Assembly (NCBI GenBank): GCA_002469915.1
Contig: DKOG01000136.1
Location: forward strand, 1 to 13,088
Direction: 5' to 3'
DNA from: Bacteroidetes bacterium UBA7368
GTDB taxonomy: Bacteria > Bacteroidota > Rhodothermia > Rhodothermales > UBA10348
DNA length: 13,088 nt
The notes below the pieces were generated by a model. The model did not search any database and was not told the DNA's origin. It saw only the letters and a list, made by a program, of their open reading frames with translations. This document shows, piece after piece, positions 6,542-13,088 of the stretch; position 1 is the first letter of the stretch; every line of letters begins with the position of its first letter. Both the position numbers and the translations under genes were made by a program.

Positions 6542-7974
6542 TGGGCACTCCCCGGTCCATATCTCTTGCGGGCCCATCTGATAATTGGTTAACAGGATGG
6601 GGCTCCTTCCTGCTGTGGGCCGCCTTCGGATTCGGCCTGCTGCTGATCTTCATGATCACCCTGAAAGCCTCCTGGCTCATTCCTGTGGTGCCCGTGGTCT
6701 TCCTAGTGGGAATTGCTGGGTTGTGGCTGTTTACTAAGCCTCTGTTGAACCTAACGGTAGTGTTGTGTCTCTTTGTCCTGATAGCCGACTTTGAGGAAGG
6801 CATACAGCTTACAGAAGTGATTTATGGCCTCTATTACCTCTCTTTCTTAGCCCATTGGTTCTTTACCCGTTGGATTCTGGAAGGAAAACGCATCTTCAGT
6901 CGTCATGAAGACCGCTTACTCCTCACTTTTCTCGTCTTGGTCGTGCTATCCCTACCTCTCACGATGATCATGGGAGGCTCCATCAAAGGCTATATTGGCG
7001 AGTTGATCTCGCTGTCCTTATTGACCTTCTATTTTCCAGTTAAAGACGCTGTTGAGCGATATCCTTCCGGACTAAAAGTCATGGTCGGAGTCGTCCTATT
7101 TGTCGGCCTCTTTGTACTGACCCGAAATATGCTGGGCTATCGCCAGATTCTGACGGACGCTTCCTACGCATGGGAAGTCACACGCGGGCGCGTGGTCACG
7201 AATGAAGGCTTGCTTATGGTCCCTGCATTTTTCTCGCTCTCATCCATGCTATTTGTGAAAGGGACTAAGCAAAAGGTCATCATAGCAGGATTCCTGGCCC
7301 TCTTCCTTGGTGGCCTCATACTCACTCAAAGTAGAGGATACTGGGCGGCGTTTCTGTTTGGATCAGGCATCCTATTCCTGCTTATTCCACTTCAGAAAAA
7401 GATTCAAATGGTCAGCACCGGACTATTGATCGGATTTAGCTTGTTAGGGTTGGCCCTACTTTTCTTTGGTGATTTCGTCATTCTAATCGTAAGTGGCCTT
7501 TTGGATCGATTCCTTTCCATTGCCACGGCATCCTCGAAAGATATTTCTCTTGTGAACCGCTTAATTGAAACGGGAGCAGTTTGGGATAAAATCAAATTCA
7601 ACCCCATCCTTGGGTATGGAATGGGCGTCCCCTATCGTGTTTTTGATATTATTTATGACTGGTCAAAGGTGAAAGCGTTCGTCCACAATGGGTATATCTC
7701 ACTTTGGTTCAAGTTTGGTATCTGGGGACCGACCCTGTTCTTTTCCTTTCTCGGAATAACACTCCGCCGAGGATACCTGGTTATTAAAAAAAGTGAAAAC
7801 TGGCAGTTGCCCTCCATCGTATGCCTTGCCGTTATAGGCTCTTTTGCAGCGTTCTCTATTTCTGCTTTAACCTCTAACCCTTTTTACATCAATGATCCGA
7901 TGTTCATATTTGCCGTTATGACAGGATTAGTTGGTGGTTCGTATTCCCTGCATCGCCGATCAGTGAGGATATGA
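6541..7974 (+). CDS. O-antigen polymerase/ligase-type integral membrane protein (Wzy-like)
   Basis: A 477-residue polytopic inner-membrane protein with about 12-14 hydrophobic segments. A segment ending in LTQSRGYWAA (about 261-270) is followed by a larger periplasmic loop (about 322-388) containing NPILGYGMG (354-362) and VHNGYISLWF (381-390). The SRG motif followed by a loop with ILGYG and HN matches the Wzy_C/O-antigen ligase superfamily. Polymerase (Wzy) and ligase (WaaL) share this fold and cannot be told apart by sequence alone. Position directly after a Wza/Wzz pair favours a polymerase that joins lipid-linked repeat units. The GTG start at 6541 overlaps the TAG of the upstream gene by one base, with a purine-rich AGAGAAG about 10 nt upstream. 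The reading frame stays hydrophobic from residue 20 on, supporting this start. Confidence 0.88.
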   Translation: MGTPRSISLAGPSDNWLTGWGSFLLWAAFGFGLLLIFMITLKASWLIPVVPVVFLVGIAGLWLFTKPLLNLTVVLCLFVLIADFEEGIQLTEVIYGLYYLSFLAHWFFTRWILEGKRIFSRHEDRLLLTFLVLVVLSLPLTMIMGGSIKGYIGELISLSLLTFYFPVKDAVERYPSGLKVMVGVVLFVGLFVLTRNMLGYRQILTDASYAWEVTRGRVVTNEGLLMVPAFFSLSSMLFVKGTKQKVIIAGFLALFLGGLILTQSRGYWAAFLFGSGILFLLIPLQKKIQMVSTGLLIGFSLLGLALLFFGDFVILIVSGLLDRFLSIATASSKDISLVNRLIETGAVWDKIKFNPILGYGMGVPYRVFDIIYDWSKVKAFVHNGYISLWFKFGIWGPTLFFSFLGITLRRGYLVIKKSENWQLPSIVCLAVIGSFAAFSISALTSNPFYINDPMFIFAVMTGLVGGSYSLHRRSVRI

Positions 7975-7977
7975 TTC

Positions 7978-9204
7978 ATGTCCGCATCCTCACCTCATAT
8001 TGTACTTTTGGATCTGTATCACAGAGGGCATCATCTGTCCTATATCCAAATGCTGTGTCGATATTGGGCGGATACAGCACTTGCTGGAAAACTGACCGTG
8101 TTGGTTTCTGAACCCTTTCTGGAAAACCATTCAAAGGCAATTGATGAGTTTCGCCACGTAGATTCGATTCAGTGGAAGACCCTATCAGCGTCAGCCTCTG
8201 CTTCCGGGGGAAATATTGGGTTAAAGGGAATGATTCAGGCGAATAGCGCGCACAAAGTGGCGCTGCAAGAAGCCGTTAGCTTGAACCCCTCCCACATCGT
8301 ATGCCTATTCTGGGACCATGCGCAGTTGGCTATCGCCTCACTCAATAGAGTATTAAGGGCCAATAACATCGAGGTCTCTGGCATTTTCTTTCGACCCGAC
8401 CTTCACCATGCTGCCTCTGGTTTTTCATCGATTGTCCGACGATGGCGAAAGATGGTGATGCTAAAGAGAGCGCTTCGTGCTGGACAGCTTCAAAAGGTTT
8501 TTTGTTTGAATCCACTGGCGGTGGATTCCATTAATGCACTAAACAAGGCGGAAAAAGCAGTTTTCCTACCTGATGGGATAGATATCCAGCCCTCAAGTGT
8601 TTCTCGCTACGACTTCCGAAAAGACCATCAGCTTGAAGACCATCAGCTGGCCATGCTTCTTTTCGGATCCTTGAGCGCTAGAAAAGGCGTTTTCAAGGTT
8701 CTAGGCGCACTAGATCAACTCACGGAGACTCAACGCTTGAAGCTGGTTTTAATCATTGCCGGCAAAACAGGTACGGGCGAAAAAGAGGCTATTGACCAAG
8801 CCATTTCTGCCTCCAAGCAGTCCATTCGAATCATCTATGAGCCAGGATACGTGCCTGACGCACATATGACCACCTTATTCGAGGGCTCCGACGTCGCTTT
8901 GGTGGCCTACCAGAAGCACACGGGTTCCAGTGGAATCCTGTTGCGCGCTGCAGCGGCCGGAATACCCGTAATTGGATCTGATTTCGGATTGGTGGGTCAT
9001 AACATTCGATCAAACAAGCTCGGAATGGATGTAGACACGACATCTGAACACGCGTTAGCGCATGCATTTTCCAAGGTGTTGGATGGAGAAATGCCGGCTT
9101 TTGACCTAGCTTTCGACGCGTTGAGAGCCGCTGATTTCGCCGCGCTTAATACGCCTCTTACCTTTGCCCAAACCATATTTTCCACCGCACATGGCTCAGA
9201 TTGA
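7978..9204 (+). CDS. GT4-like glycosyltransferase lacking the EX7E glutamates
   Basis: Predicted cytoplasmic glycosyltransferase with a GT-B fold, likely adding one sugar to the lipid-linked repeat unit; donor and acceptor are unknown. The N-terminal domain opens with IVLLDLYHRGHHLSYIQ, with a G-H-H donor/acceptor loop. The C-terminal Glycos_transf_1 domain begins near 226 with LLFGSLSARKGVFKVLGAL, has the EPGYVPDAHM loop (about 288-297) and the nucleotide-binding region HTGSSGILLRAAAAGIPVIG (314-333). In typical GT4 enzymes this last region reads E-x7-E; here the two positions are Thr315 and Arg323. The ATG at 7978 has GAGGA at 7965-7969, a well-spaced ribosome site, 3 nt after the previous stop. 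A 15-nt tandem duplication lies in the interdomain linker. Length (408 aa) is normal for the family. The next gene's ATG lies inside its last codons. Confidence 0.85.
   Translation: MSASSPHIVLLDLYHRGHHLSYIQMLCRYWADTALAGKLTVLVSEPFLENHSKAIDEFRHVDSIQWKTLSASASASGGNIGLKGMIQANSAHKVALQEAVSLNPSHIVCLFWDHAQLAIASLNRVLRANNIEVSGIFFRPDLHHAASGFSSIVRRWRKMVMLKRALRAGQLQKVFCLNPLAVDSINALNKAEKAVFLPDGIDIQPSSVSRYDFRKDHQLEDHQLAMLLFGSLSARKGVFKVLGALDQLTETQRLKLVLIIAGKTGTGEKEAIDQAISASKQSIRIIYEPGYVPDAHMTTLFEGSDVALVAYQKHTGSSGILLRAAAAGIPVIGSDFGLVGHNIRSNKLGMDVDTTSEHALAHAFSKVLDGEMPAFDLAFDALRAADFAALNTPLTFAQTIFSTAHGSD
8620..8649 (+). repeat. Tandem 15-nt duplication in the first glycosyltransferase gene
   Basis: AAAGACCATCAGCTT is followed directly by GAAGACCATCAGCTG, 13 of 15 bases identical and in frame, encoding KDHQL-EDHQL (residues 215-224). 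It sits in the linker just before the C-terminal glycosyltransferase domain, so the frame is preserved. It looks like a recent slippage duplication that has since diverged by two substitutions. Confidence 0.75.
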
Positions 9205-10438
9205 CCTCACCGGAATCGAGAAAATTTGCGTCCAGTGGCCCCGGTTCGGACCCTATCATTTGGCGCGACTCCACGCTGCACACAAAGCCTGTTCTGCTCG
9301 GAACATAGAATTTATTGCTTTAGAGACTGCGGCTAAGTCGGGCCTGTATGAATGGAAGGTCGAAGATGGAGAAACGCCCTTTGATCGTCAACAAGTGTTC
9401 GTAGACCGACCATTTGAAGATATTTCCCCGACCGAAATGCACGATGCGGTCATCGCCAAACTGAATGAACTCAACCCGGATGTTGTGGCCATTCACACGT
9501 ATTCGTTGCCTGATTCCCGCGCCTGTTTAGAATGGTGCAAAGACCACGGTAAAGCATCGATTGTAATGACCAATTCCAAGGCAGATGACGCAAAAAGATC
9601 GCCATGGAAGGAGCTGCTAAAATCCCGCTTAATTGGGGAGTTTGATGCTGCGTTATTGGCTGGAACACCTCAAAAGGCCTATTTCGAAGACCTTGGATTT
9701 AGTTCAGAGCACATTTCGTTGGGTTACAACGTGGTAGACAATGATTTCTTTGCCACCACGCCTGATTCCGCCGGCACCAACCTTCCCGGTTTAAGCAATG
9801 ACCGTCCCTTCATTCTGGCATCCAATCGTTTTCTAAAAAGGAAGAACCTGTTCTGCTTGCTCGAAGCCTATGCAAGCTATCGTGCATTAACCCCGCACCC
9901 GTATCGCATGATCATGCTGGGTGACGGGGCGTTGAGACCAGCCATTGAGGCATGGATCGAAGCGCATCAAGTCGATGGAATTGAGCTTGCTGGTTTTAGA
10001 CAAATAGATGACCTTCCCCATTACTATCACCGGGCCGCATTTTTTGTGCACCCAGCTCGCATTGATACATGGGCCATGGTTGTAAATGAAGCGATGGCGG
10101 CGGGGCTTCCAGTCGTGATTTCTACGGGCACAGGTTGCCACAAAGACCTAGTCGATGAAGGGCAGAATGGTTTCACCTTCCATCCGGACGATGCGCAGCA
10201 GTTGGCCCAGCACATGGTTAAACTTTCCGAAGATGCTTCTTTTAGAAAAAGCGCAGGCGCTCGATCCAGAGAGATCATGAAAGATTGGACACTGGACCGA
10301 TTTGTTCATGGGCTTTTTGAGTCTGCGACCACGGCCATGAAAAGAAGAGGACGCAAACCCGCGCTCATTCCGCGCATCATGATTCGCCTTCTGCGATCTA
10401 GCTCTTCTTCAGAAGCGTTTCATTCCGTTGAATCCTGA
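9191..10438 (+). CDS. GT4 family glycosyltransferase (Glycos_transf_1)
   Basis: Predicted cytoplasmic GT-B glycosyltransferase of about 415 residues, the last gene of the operon, probably adding a further sugar to the repeat unit. Near the N-terminus is CVQWPRFGPYHLARL, the acceptor-side loop typical of this subgroup. The C-terminal domain starts at ILASNRFLKRKNLFCLLEAY (about 208-227, with the basic R/K donor-phosphate residues), continues with MLGDGALRP and HPARIDTWAMVVNEAMAAGL. The last is a variant EX7E motif with Asp292 in place of the first Glu and Glu300 retained. The tail after about 380 is basic (AMKRRGRKP, then IPRIMIRLLRSS) and could lie against the membrane. I chose ATG 9191, which overlaps the upstream gene by 14 nt; an in-frame TTG at 9164 would add 9 residues and a larger overlap. 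No strong Shine-Dalgarno sequence is visible, consistent with coupling. The gene converges on fkbM with a 17-nt gap. Confidence 0.9.
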   Translation: MAQIDLTGIEKICVQWPRFGPYHLARLHAAHKACSARNIEFIALETAAKSGLYEWKVEDGETPFDRQQVFVDRPFEDISPTEMHDAVIAKLNELNPDVVAIHTYSLPDSRACLEWCKDHGKASIVMTNSKADDAKRSPWKELLKSRLIGEFDAALLAGTPQKAYFEDLGFSSEHISLGYNVVDNDFFATTPDSAGTNLPGLSNDRPFILASNRFLKRKNLFCLLEAYASYRALTPHPYRMIMLGDGALRPAIEAWIEAHQVDGIELAGFRQIDDLPHYYHRAAFFVHPARIDTWAMVVNEAMAAGLPVVISTGTGCHKDLVDEGQNGFTFHPDDAQQLAQHMVKLSEDASFRKSAGARSREIMKDWTLDRFVHGLFESATTAMKRRGRKPALIPRIMIRLLRSSSSSEAFHSVES

Positions 10439-10455
10439 ACACGTTGGCCGCAGAT

Positions 10456-11181
10456 TCACTTTCTGCTGAAAATACCGTCCACTTGCATCATGTGACCTGA
10501 AACAGGATCGGAGAATCCAGAATCTTCGAGTGCAATCAAGTCATATCCCAGTGTTCTTAGATACTGAATCATATCCTCGATAAGGTCTTCCCCTTTGTAT
10601 AGGGATACCAGAGATAACTCAATTTGAAGAAGATCAATGTGTTCAAGGGATGCCGAAGCACCTTCCAGGACATTTCGTTCATAGCCTTGCGCATCGATCT
10701 TCAATAGGATCTGTTCACCGGTCGACTTTATTTCCGAAAACACGGAATCCAGCGTCCTGACCTGAACCGTTTCCTTCCCCACGTAGGCGGACTGTGGTGC
10801 CGATTCCACATGAGCAGGCATCATCTCAAGAAGAGAACTGCTCTGTGAGTTATTAGCCCGATTAATATCTAACGACTTGTTTTCATCGCCGAGTGCAAAG
10901 TTAAACGTTTGCCACTTCGCATCGTTTTTAGATGCCTGTTCAAGCGCAATGTGCGCATCAAGAAGGGGCTCAAAGGACACTATTCGCCCTGTGAATCCCA
11001 AGTCATTTCGAAGTTGTTGGGCGTACTGACCGGTATTGGCTCCAACATCTAGCACCAAGCCAATCTGGCGATGCGCTAGAATGTGCCGCCGCCGCGCCAA
11101 CGGGTGCTTAGTCGGAGAAAAGGAAACCAGGTCCAATCCTAGTTTCCAGATTGCTTTCTTTGCTTTTTTCTTAAGACTCAT
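10456..11181 (-). CDS. FkbM-family SAM-dependent methyltransferase
   Basis: A 241-residue cytoplasmic enzyme predicted to transfer a methyl group from S-adenosylmethionine, in this family usually to a hydroxyl of a sugar or other small acceptor. Seen are SAM-binding motif I GLVLDVGANTGQY (41-53), IVSFEP (67-72), the acidic FALGDE (95-100), VRTLDSVF (131-138), and the family signature LLKIDAQGYERNVLEGA (149-165). The N-terminus is strongly basic (MSLKKKAKKA), which may help it sit near the membrane. The ATG at 11179-11181 is preceded on the minus strand by GGAAGGA about 11 nt upstream, a reasonable ribosome site. It faces the polysaccharide operon tail to tail, so it is not in that transcript. 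Methylation of the exported polysaccharide is a guess from context; the acceptor cannot be read from sequence. Confidence 0.92.
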   Translation of the reverse strand: MSLKKKAKKAIWKLGLDLVSFSPTKHPLARRRHILAHRQIGLVLDVGANTGQYAQQLRNDLGFTGRIVSFEPLLDAHIALEQASKNDAKWQTFNFALGDENKSLDINRANNSQSSSLLEMMPAHVESAPQSAYVGKETVQVRTLDSVFSEIKSTGEQILLKIDAQGYERNVLEGASASLEHIDLLQIELSLVSLYKGEDLIEDMIQYLRTLGYDLIALEDSGFSDPVSGHMMQVDGIFSRK

Positions 11182-11392
11182 ATTCTAATCGATCCTTCCG
11201 GTAGAGTTCGCCGAAGAATACGGGCATTGGATGACTAATGCTTTTCAAGTTTGTAACAGTCTGTCAAGGTGAAACGTATTGAGCCCGACACGCATGAAAT
11301 GTTGCGTGTTCTTCCATGTGACGTCTGAGCGTTTGAGTTCGGCTAGACCATGAGAGCACAGTTCAATAAGGGGAATCCAAGGGATTTTACGT
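11182..11392. promoter_or_regulatory. Divergent intergenic region between fkbM and the Omp85-like gene
   Basis: By position these 211 bases should hold the promoters for both flanking genes. A TTGTAA at 11251-11256 with CGTATT 18 nt later is only a weak sigma-70-like pair. A perfect 7-bp inverted repeat lies at 11288-11309. An AAGGGA at 11379-11384 is a well-placed ribosome site for the ATG at 11393. No small ORF or RNA gene was recognised. Confidence 0.4.
11288..11309. promoter_or_regulatory. Inverted repeat ACACGCA-N8-TGCGTGT, possible operator or leader hairpin
   Basis: ACACGCA (11288-11294) and TGCGTGT (11303-11309) are exact reverse complements with an 8-nt spacer; an outer G-T wobble pair extends it to eight. 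It is about 84 bp upstream of the start of the Omp85-like gene. The 22-bp dyad size suits a dimeric repressor/activator site, or a hairpin in the leader RNA. No T-run follows, so a terminator is unlikely. Confidence 0.4.
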
Positions 11393-13075
11393 ATGAAACG
11401 GACTTTTACCGCCATCGCTTTAATTGCTGCCATTTTCGTTCAGCAACCTGCCAACGCACAGGAGCGCGTCGCGTCTACCGTACCACCCGAATATGAATCC
11501 GTAGTGTATACGGTTCAACGTGTAGTGGGCCTTCTACAGGACGTTACTCAACGTCACGCATCAGATCCTATTTCGAACCAGATCTTATCTATCAGTGACC
11601 GACTATCCATGTCGGGTCCAGTTACCGGAGGATTCAGGTCGAATAGTTCTGACGAGGACCTCGTTGCAATCTTGAAAGATGTGGAGCGCGAATTGCGCAG
11701 CATTTCGCGCTCATTGGAACGTCGAGGTGAAGACAATCTTGCTGAGAGGCTGGACGAAGTCTTGGACGACCTTGAGAAGGCCATCGACGAGGCCGGCAGC
11801 GACACCCGGATCCGTCGCAGTTCCAAAGATAGCTACGAAATCAGAAAAGGCTCATCCAAGGTTAAAATCATTAGTAAAGATGATGACTGGTGGGACGAGG
11901 ATAATGAGTGGGAAAAAGAAGACCGTAAAGCACATCGTTTCCCCAATACGGATCGCTGGCACAGTGACGCCTCAACATATGTAGGCGAATTCACTCATCG
12001 TTGGCCCTTTAGAGAACAAGGTATTTATCGCAATATTCCAGCGTTCAGATATAACCGTGTGGAAGGTTTCTTTCTTGGCTTTGCGCGAGCACCGCTAGAT
12101 TGGTCTAGCTATGATCGAGGTCGTGTATTCGGTCAGGTTGGGTATGCGCTAGGTCTTGAAGATTGGAGATGGGAGGCAGGCGCTGAGACGCGTCTGGGGC
12201 GTGCTTACCACAATGATGACCTAGATCTCAAACTCGGCGGCTCTTATCATGTAAACACCAACACCAACGACCTGTGGAAGTCTAGTTGGGCGGAGAACAC
12301 GACGGCTGCCGCACTTTTCAAACACGACTTTTTTGATTACTACCAGACGGAAGGATGGACAGCCTATGCTGTTGCGCGGATTACTCATTTCGCACAATTG
12401 AGTGCAGGATTTCGGGCGGACACCTATTCAAGTTTGAGCAAGGAAGTAAACTGGTCTCTTTTTGGTGGCGATGATTTCCGTCCAAACCCAGGAATCGTTG
12501 CGGGCGACATGAAGTCTTTCGTCTTCTCGCTCGAAGGCGGCCAGGTCCGTTCGTTTAATTCCCATCCAAGTGGAATGGCATTCCGTTTGGAAGCTGAAAT
12601 TGGACAAGGCTTAGGTGGCGACTTTGACTTCTCGCGATATCTCGGAGACCTTCGAGGTTATGCTCGACTCACTCGAGATGCGGGGTTAAATCTTCGTCTT
12701 CGCGGTGGATTTACGGAAGGCACCGTGCCGGTCCAGAAAGCATTCACGCTTGGTGGAACAGGATCTGTCCGCGGGTATCCTCAGAACATCTTCTTGGGGT
12801 CGCGGATGATACTTGCCAATGCAGAGCTGATGCTTTTCGATCCAGATATCTTTGATTTCATTTTGGACGACGTGGCTGTTTTTGGCCTCTTTGATGCCGG
12901 TTGGACCAATATGTCAGGACAAAATGAGTTCTCTACAGACGATACGGTCTCTTCAGCGGGCTTTGGTGTCGCCTTTGATGATCGCACCTTCCGACTCGAA
13001 GTGGCGTGGCCACTCAAGAATATGGGAACGGGCATGAATCCTTCCCTTTGGCTCCGGATCGCCCCCTCCTTCTAG
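11393..13075 (+). CDS. Omp85-superfamily-like outer-membrane beta-barrel protein with helical N-terminus and no visible POTRA
   Basis: A 560-residue secreted protein. The signal peptide ends near QPANA|Q (about residue 22). Residues about 30-140 look helical and probably coiled (for example LRSISRSLERRGEDNLAERL, then DEVLDDLEKAIDEAG). A highly charged Trp-rich linker follows (163-179, DDDWWDEDNEWEKEDRK). From about 195 to the end the sequence alternates polar and apolar residues as in a beta-barrel: an N-terminal barrel part around YRNIPAFRYNRVEGFFLGF (212-230), the FTLGGTGSVRGYPQ signature (451-464) that matches the conserved VRGF/Y loop of Omp85 proteins, then NAELMLF, and a final strand ending in Phe. 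No POTRA-like beta-alpha-alpha-beta-beta repeats are evident, so membership rests on the barrel. The start has AAGGGA 8-9 nt upstream. The substrate is unknown; BamA or TamA would be over-calling. It is transcribed away from fkbM and nothing downstream is visible. Confidence 0.8.
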   Translation: MKRTFTAIALIAAIFVQQPANAQERVASTVPPEYESVVYTVQRVVGLLQDVTQRHASDPISNQILSISDRLSMSGPVTGGFRSNSSDEDLVAILKDVERELRSISRSLERRGEDNLAERLDEVLDDLEKAIDEAGSDTRIRRSSKDSYEIRKGSSKVKIISKDDDWWDEDNEWEKEDRKAHRFPNTDRWHSDASTYVGEFTHRWPFREQGIYRNIPAFRYNRVEGFFLGFARAPLDWSSYDRGRVFGQVGYALGLEDWRWEAGAETRLGRAYHNDDLDLKLGGSYHVNTNTNDLWKSSWAENTTAAALFKHDFFDYYQTEGWTAYAVARITHFAQLSAGFRADTYSSLSKEVNWSLFGGDDFRPNPGIVAGDMKSFVFSLEGGQVRSFNSHPSGMAFRLEAEIGQGLGGDFDFSRYLGDLRGYARLTRDAGLNLRLRGGFTEGTVPVQKAFTLGGTGSVRGYPQNIFLGSRMILANAELMLFDPDIFDFILDDVAVFGLFDAGWTNMSGQNEFSTDDTVSSAGFGVAFDDRTFRLEVAWPLKNMGTGMNPSLWLRIAPSF

Positions 13076-13088
13076 AACGGATCGGGCA

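Noticed and set aside
10450..10466. GCAGA-N7-TCTGC inverted repeat as a bidirectional terminator between the second glycosyltransferase gene and fkbM
   Set aside because: The stem is only 5 bp and no T-run follows on either strand; it overlaps the fkbM stop. Not strong enough to call.
11554..11984. Overlapping open frames on both strands in the 5' part of the Omp85-like gene
   Set aside because: They are shadows of a biased, charged coding stretch; only the long frame has a signal peptide, ribosome site and barrel.

Overview
The window reads as chromosomal DNA of a Gram-negative bacterium. It holds a Wza-type outer-membrane polysaccharide exporter, a Wzz-type inner-membrane co-polymerase, a class A penicillin-binding protein and an Omp85-type beta-barrel, and it uses the MEP isoprenoid route. 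GC content is roughly half. Some genes (the first glycosyltransferase, the Omp85-like gene, fkbM) have recognisable Shine-Dalgarno sequences. The SLBB exporter with an ordinary signal peptide instead of a lipobox, and the general style of the proteins, point to the Bacteroidota/Rhodothermota/Balneolota side of the tree. That placement is an inference and was not tested.

Layout. Bases 1-129 may hold the last codons of an upstream gene. From about 172 to 2526 (+) is a bifunctional class A PBP. It ends five bases before the stop codon of ispE (2532-3368, -), so the two genes converge tail to tail. The 235-base gap 3369-3603 separates ispE from a divergent polysaccharide operon.

The operon (3604-10438, +) has five genes: an outer-membrane exporter with four SLBB-like repeats, a Wzz-type chain-length regulator without a kinase domain, a polytopic O-antigen polymerase/ligase-type protein, and two GT4-type glycosyltransferases. 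Junctions are a 1-nt gap, a 1-nt overlap, a 3-nt gap and a 14-nt overlap, so the five genes are almost certainly co-transcribed and probably translationally coupled. Together they would extend, polymerise and export a cell-surface or secreted polysaccharide by a Wzx/Wzy-like route. The initiating sugar-phosphate transferase, the flippase and the BY-kinase/phosphatase pair are not in the window.

Converging on the operon's end is an FkbM-family methyltransferase gene (10456-11181, -), a plausible polysaccharide-modifying enzyme. A 211-base gap with a clear inverted repeat follows. The last gene (11393-13075, +) encodes a secreted beta-barrel protein with the Omp85 VRGY signature but a helical, charged N-terminal part where POTRA domains would be expected.

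Most of this is a recognisable envelope and exopolysaccharide locus. The items most worth a second look are the apparently POTRA-less Omp85-like protein, a GT4 enzyme that has lost both glutamates of the EX7E motif, an 11-bp perfect inverted repeat inside ispE, and the palindrome upstream of the Omp85-like gene. I did not find RNA genes, CRISPR arrays or insertion sequences.
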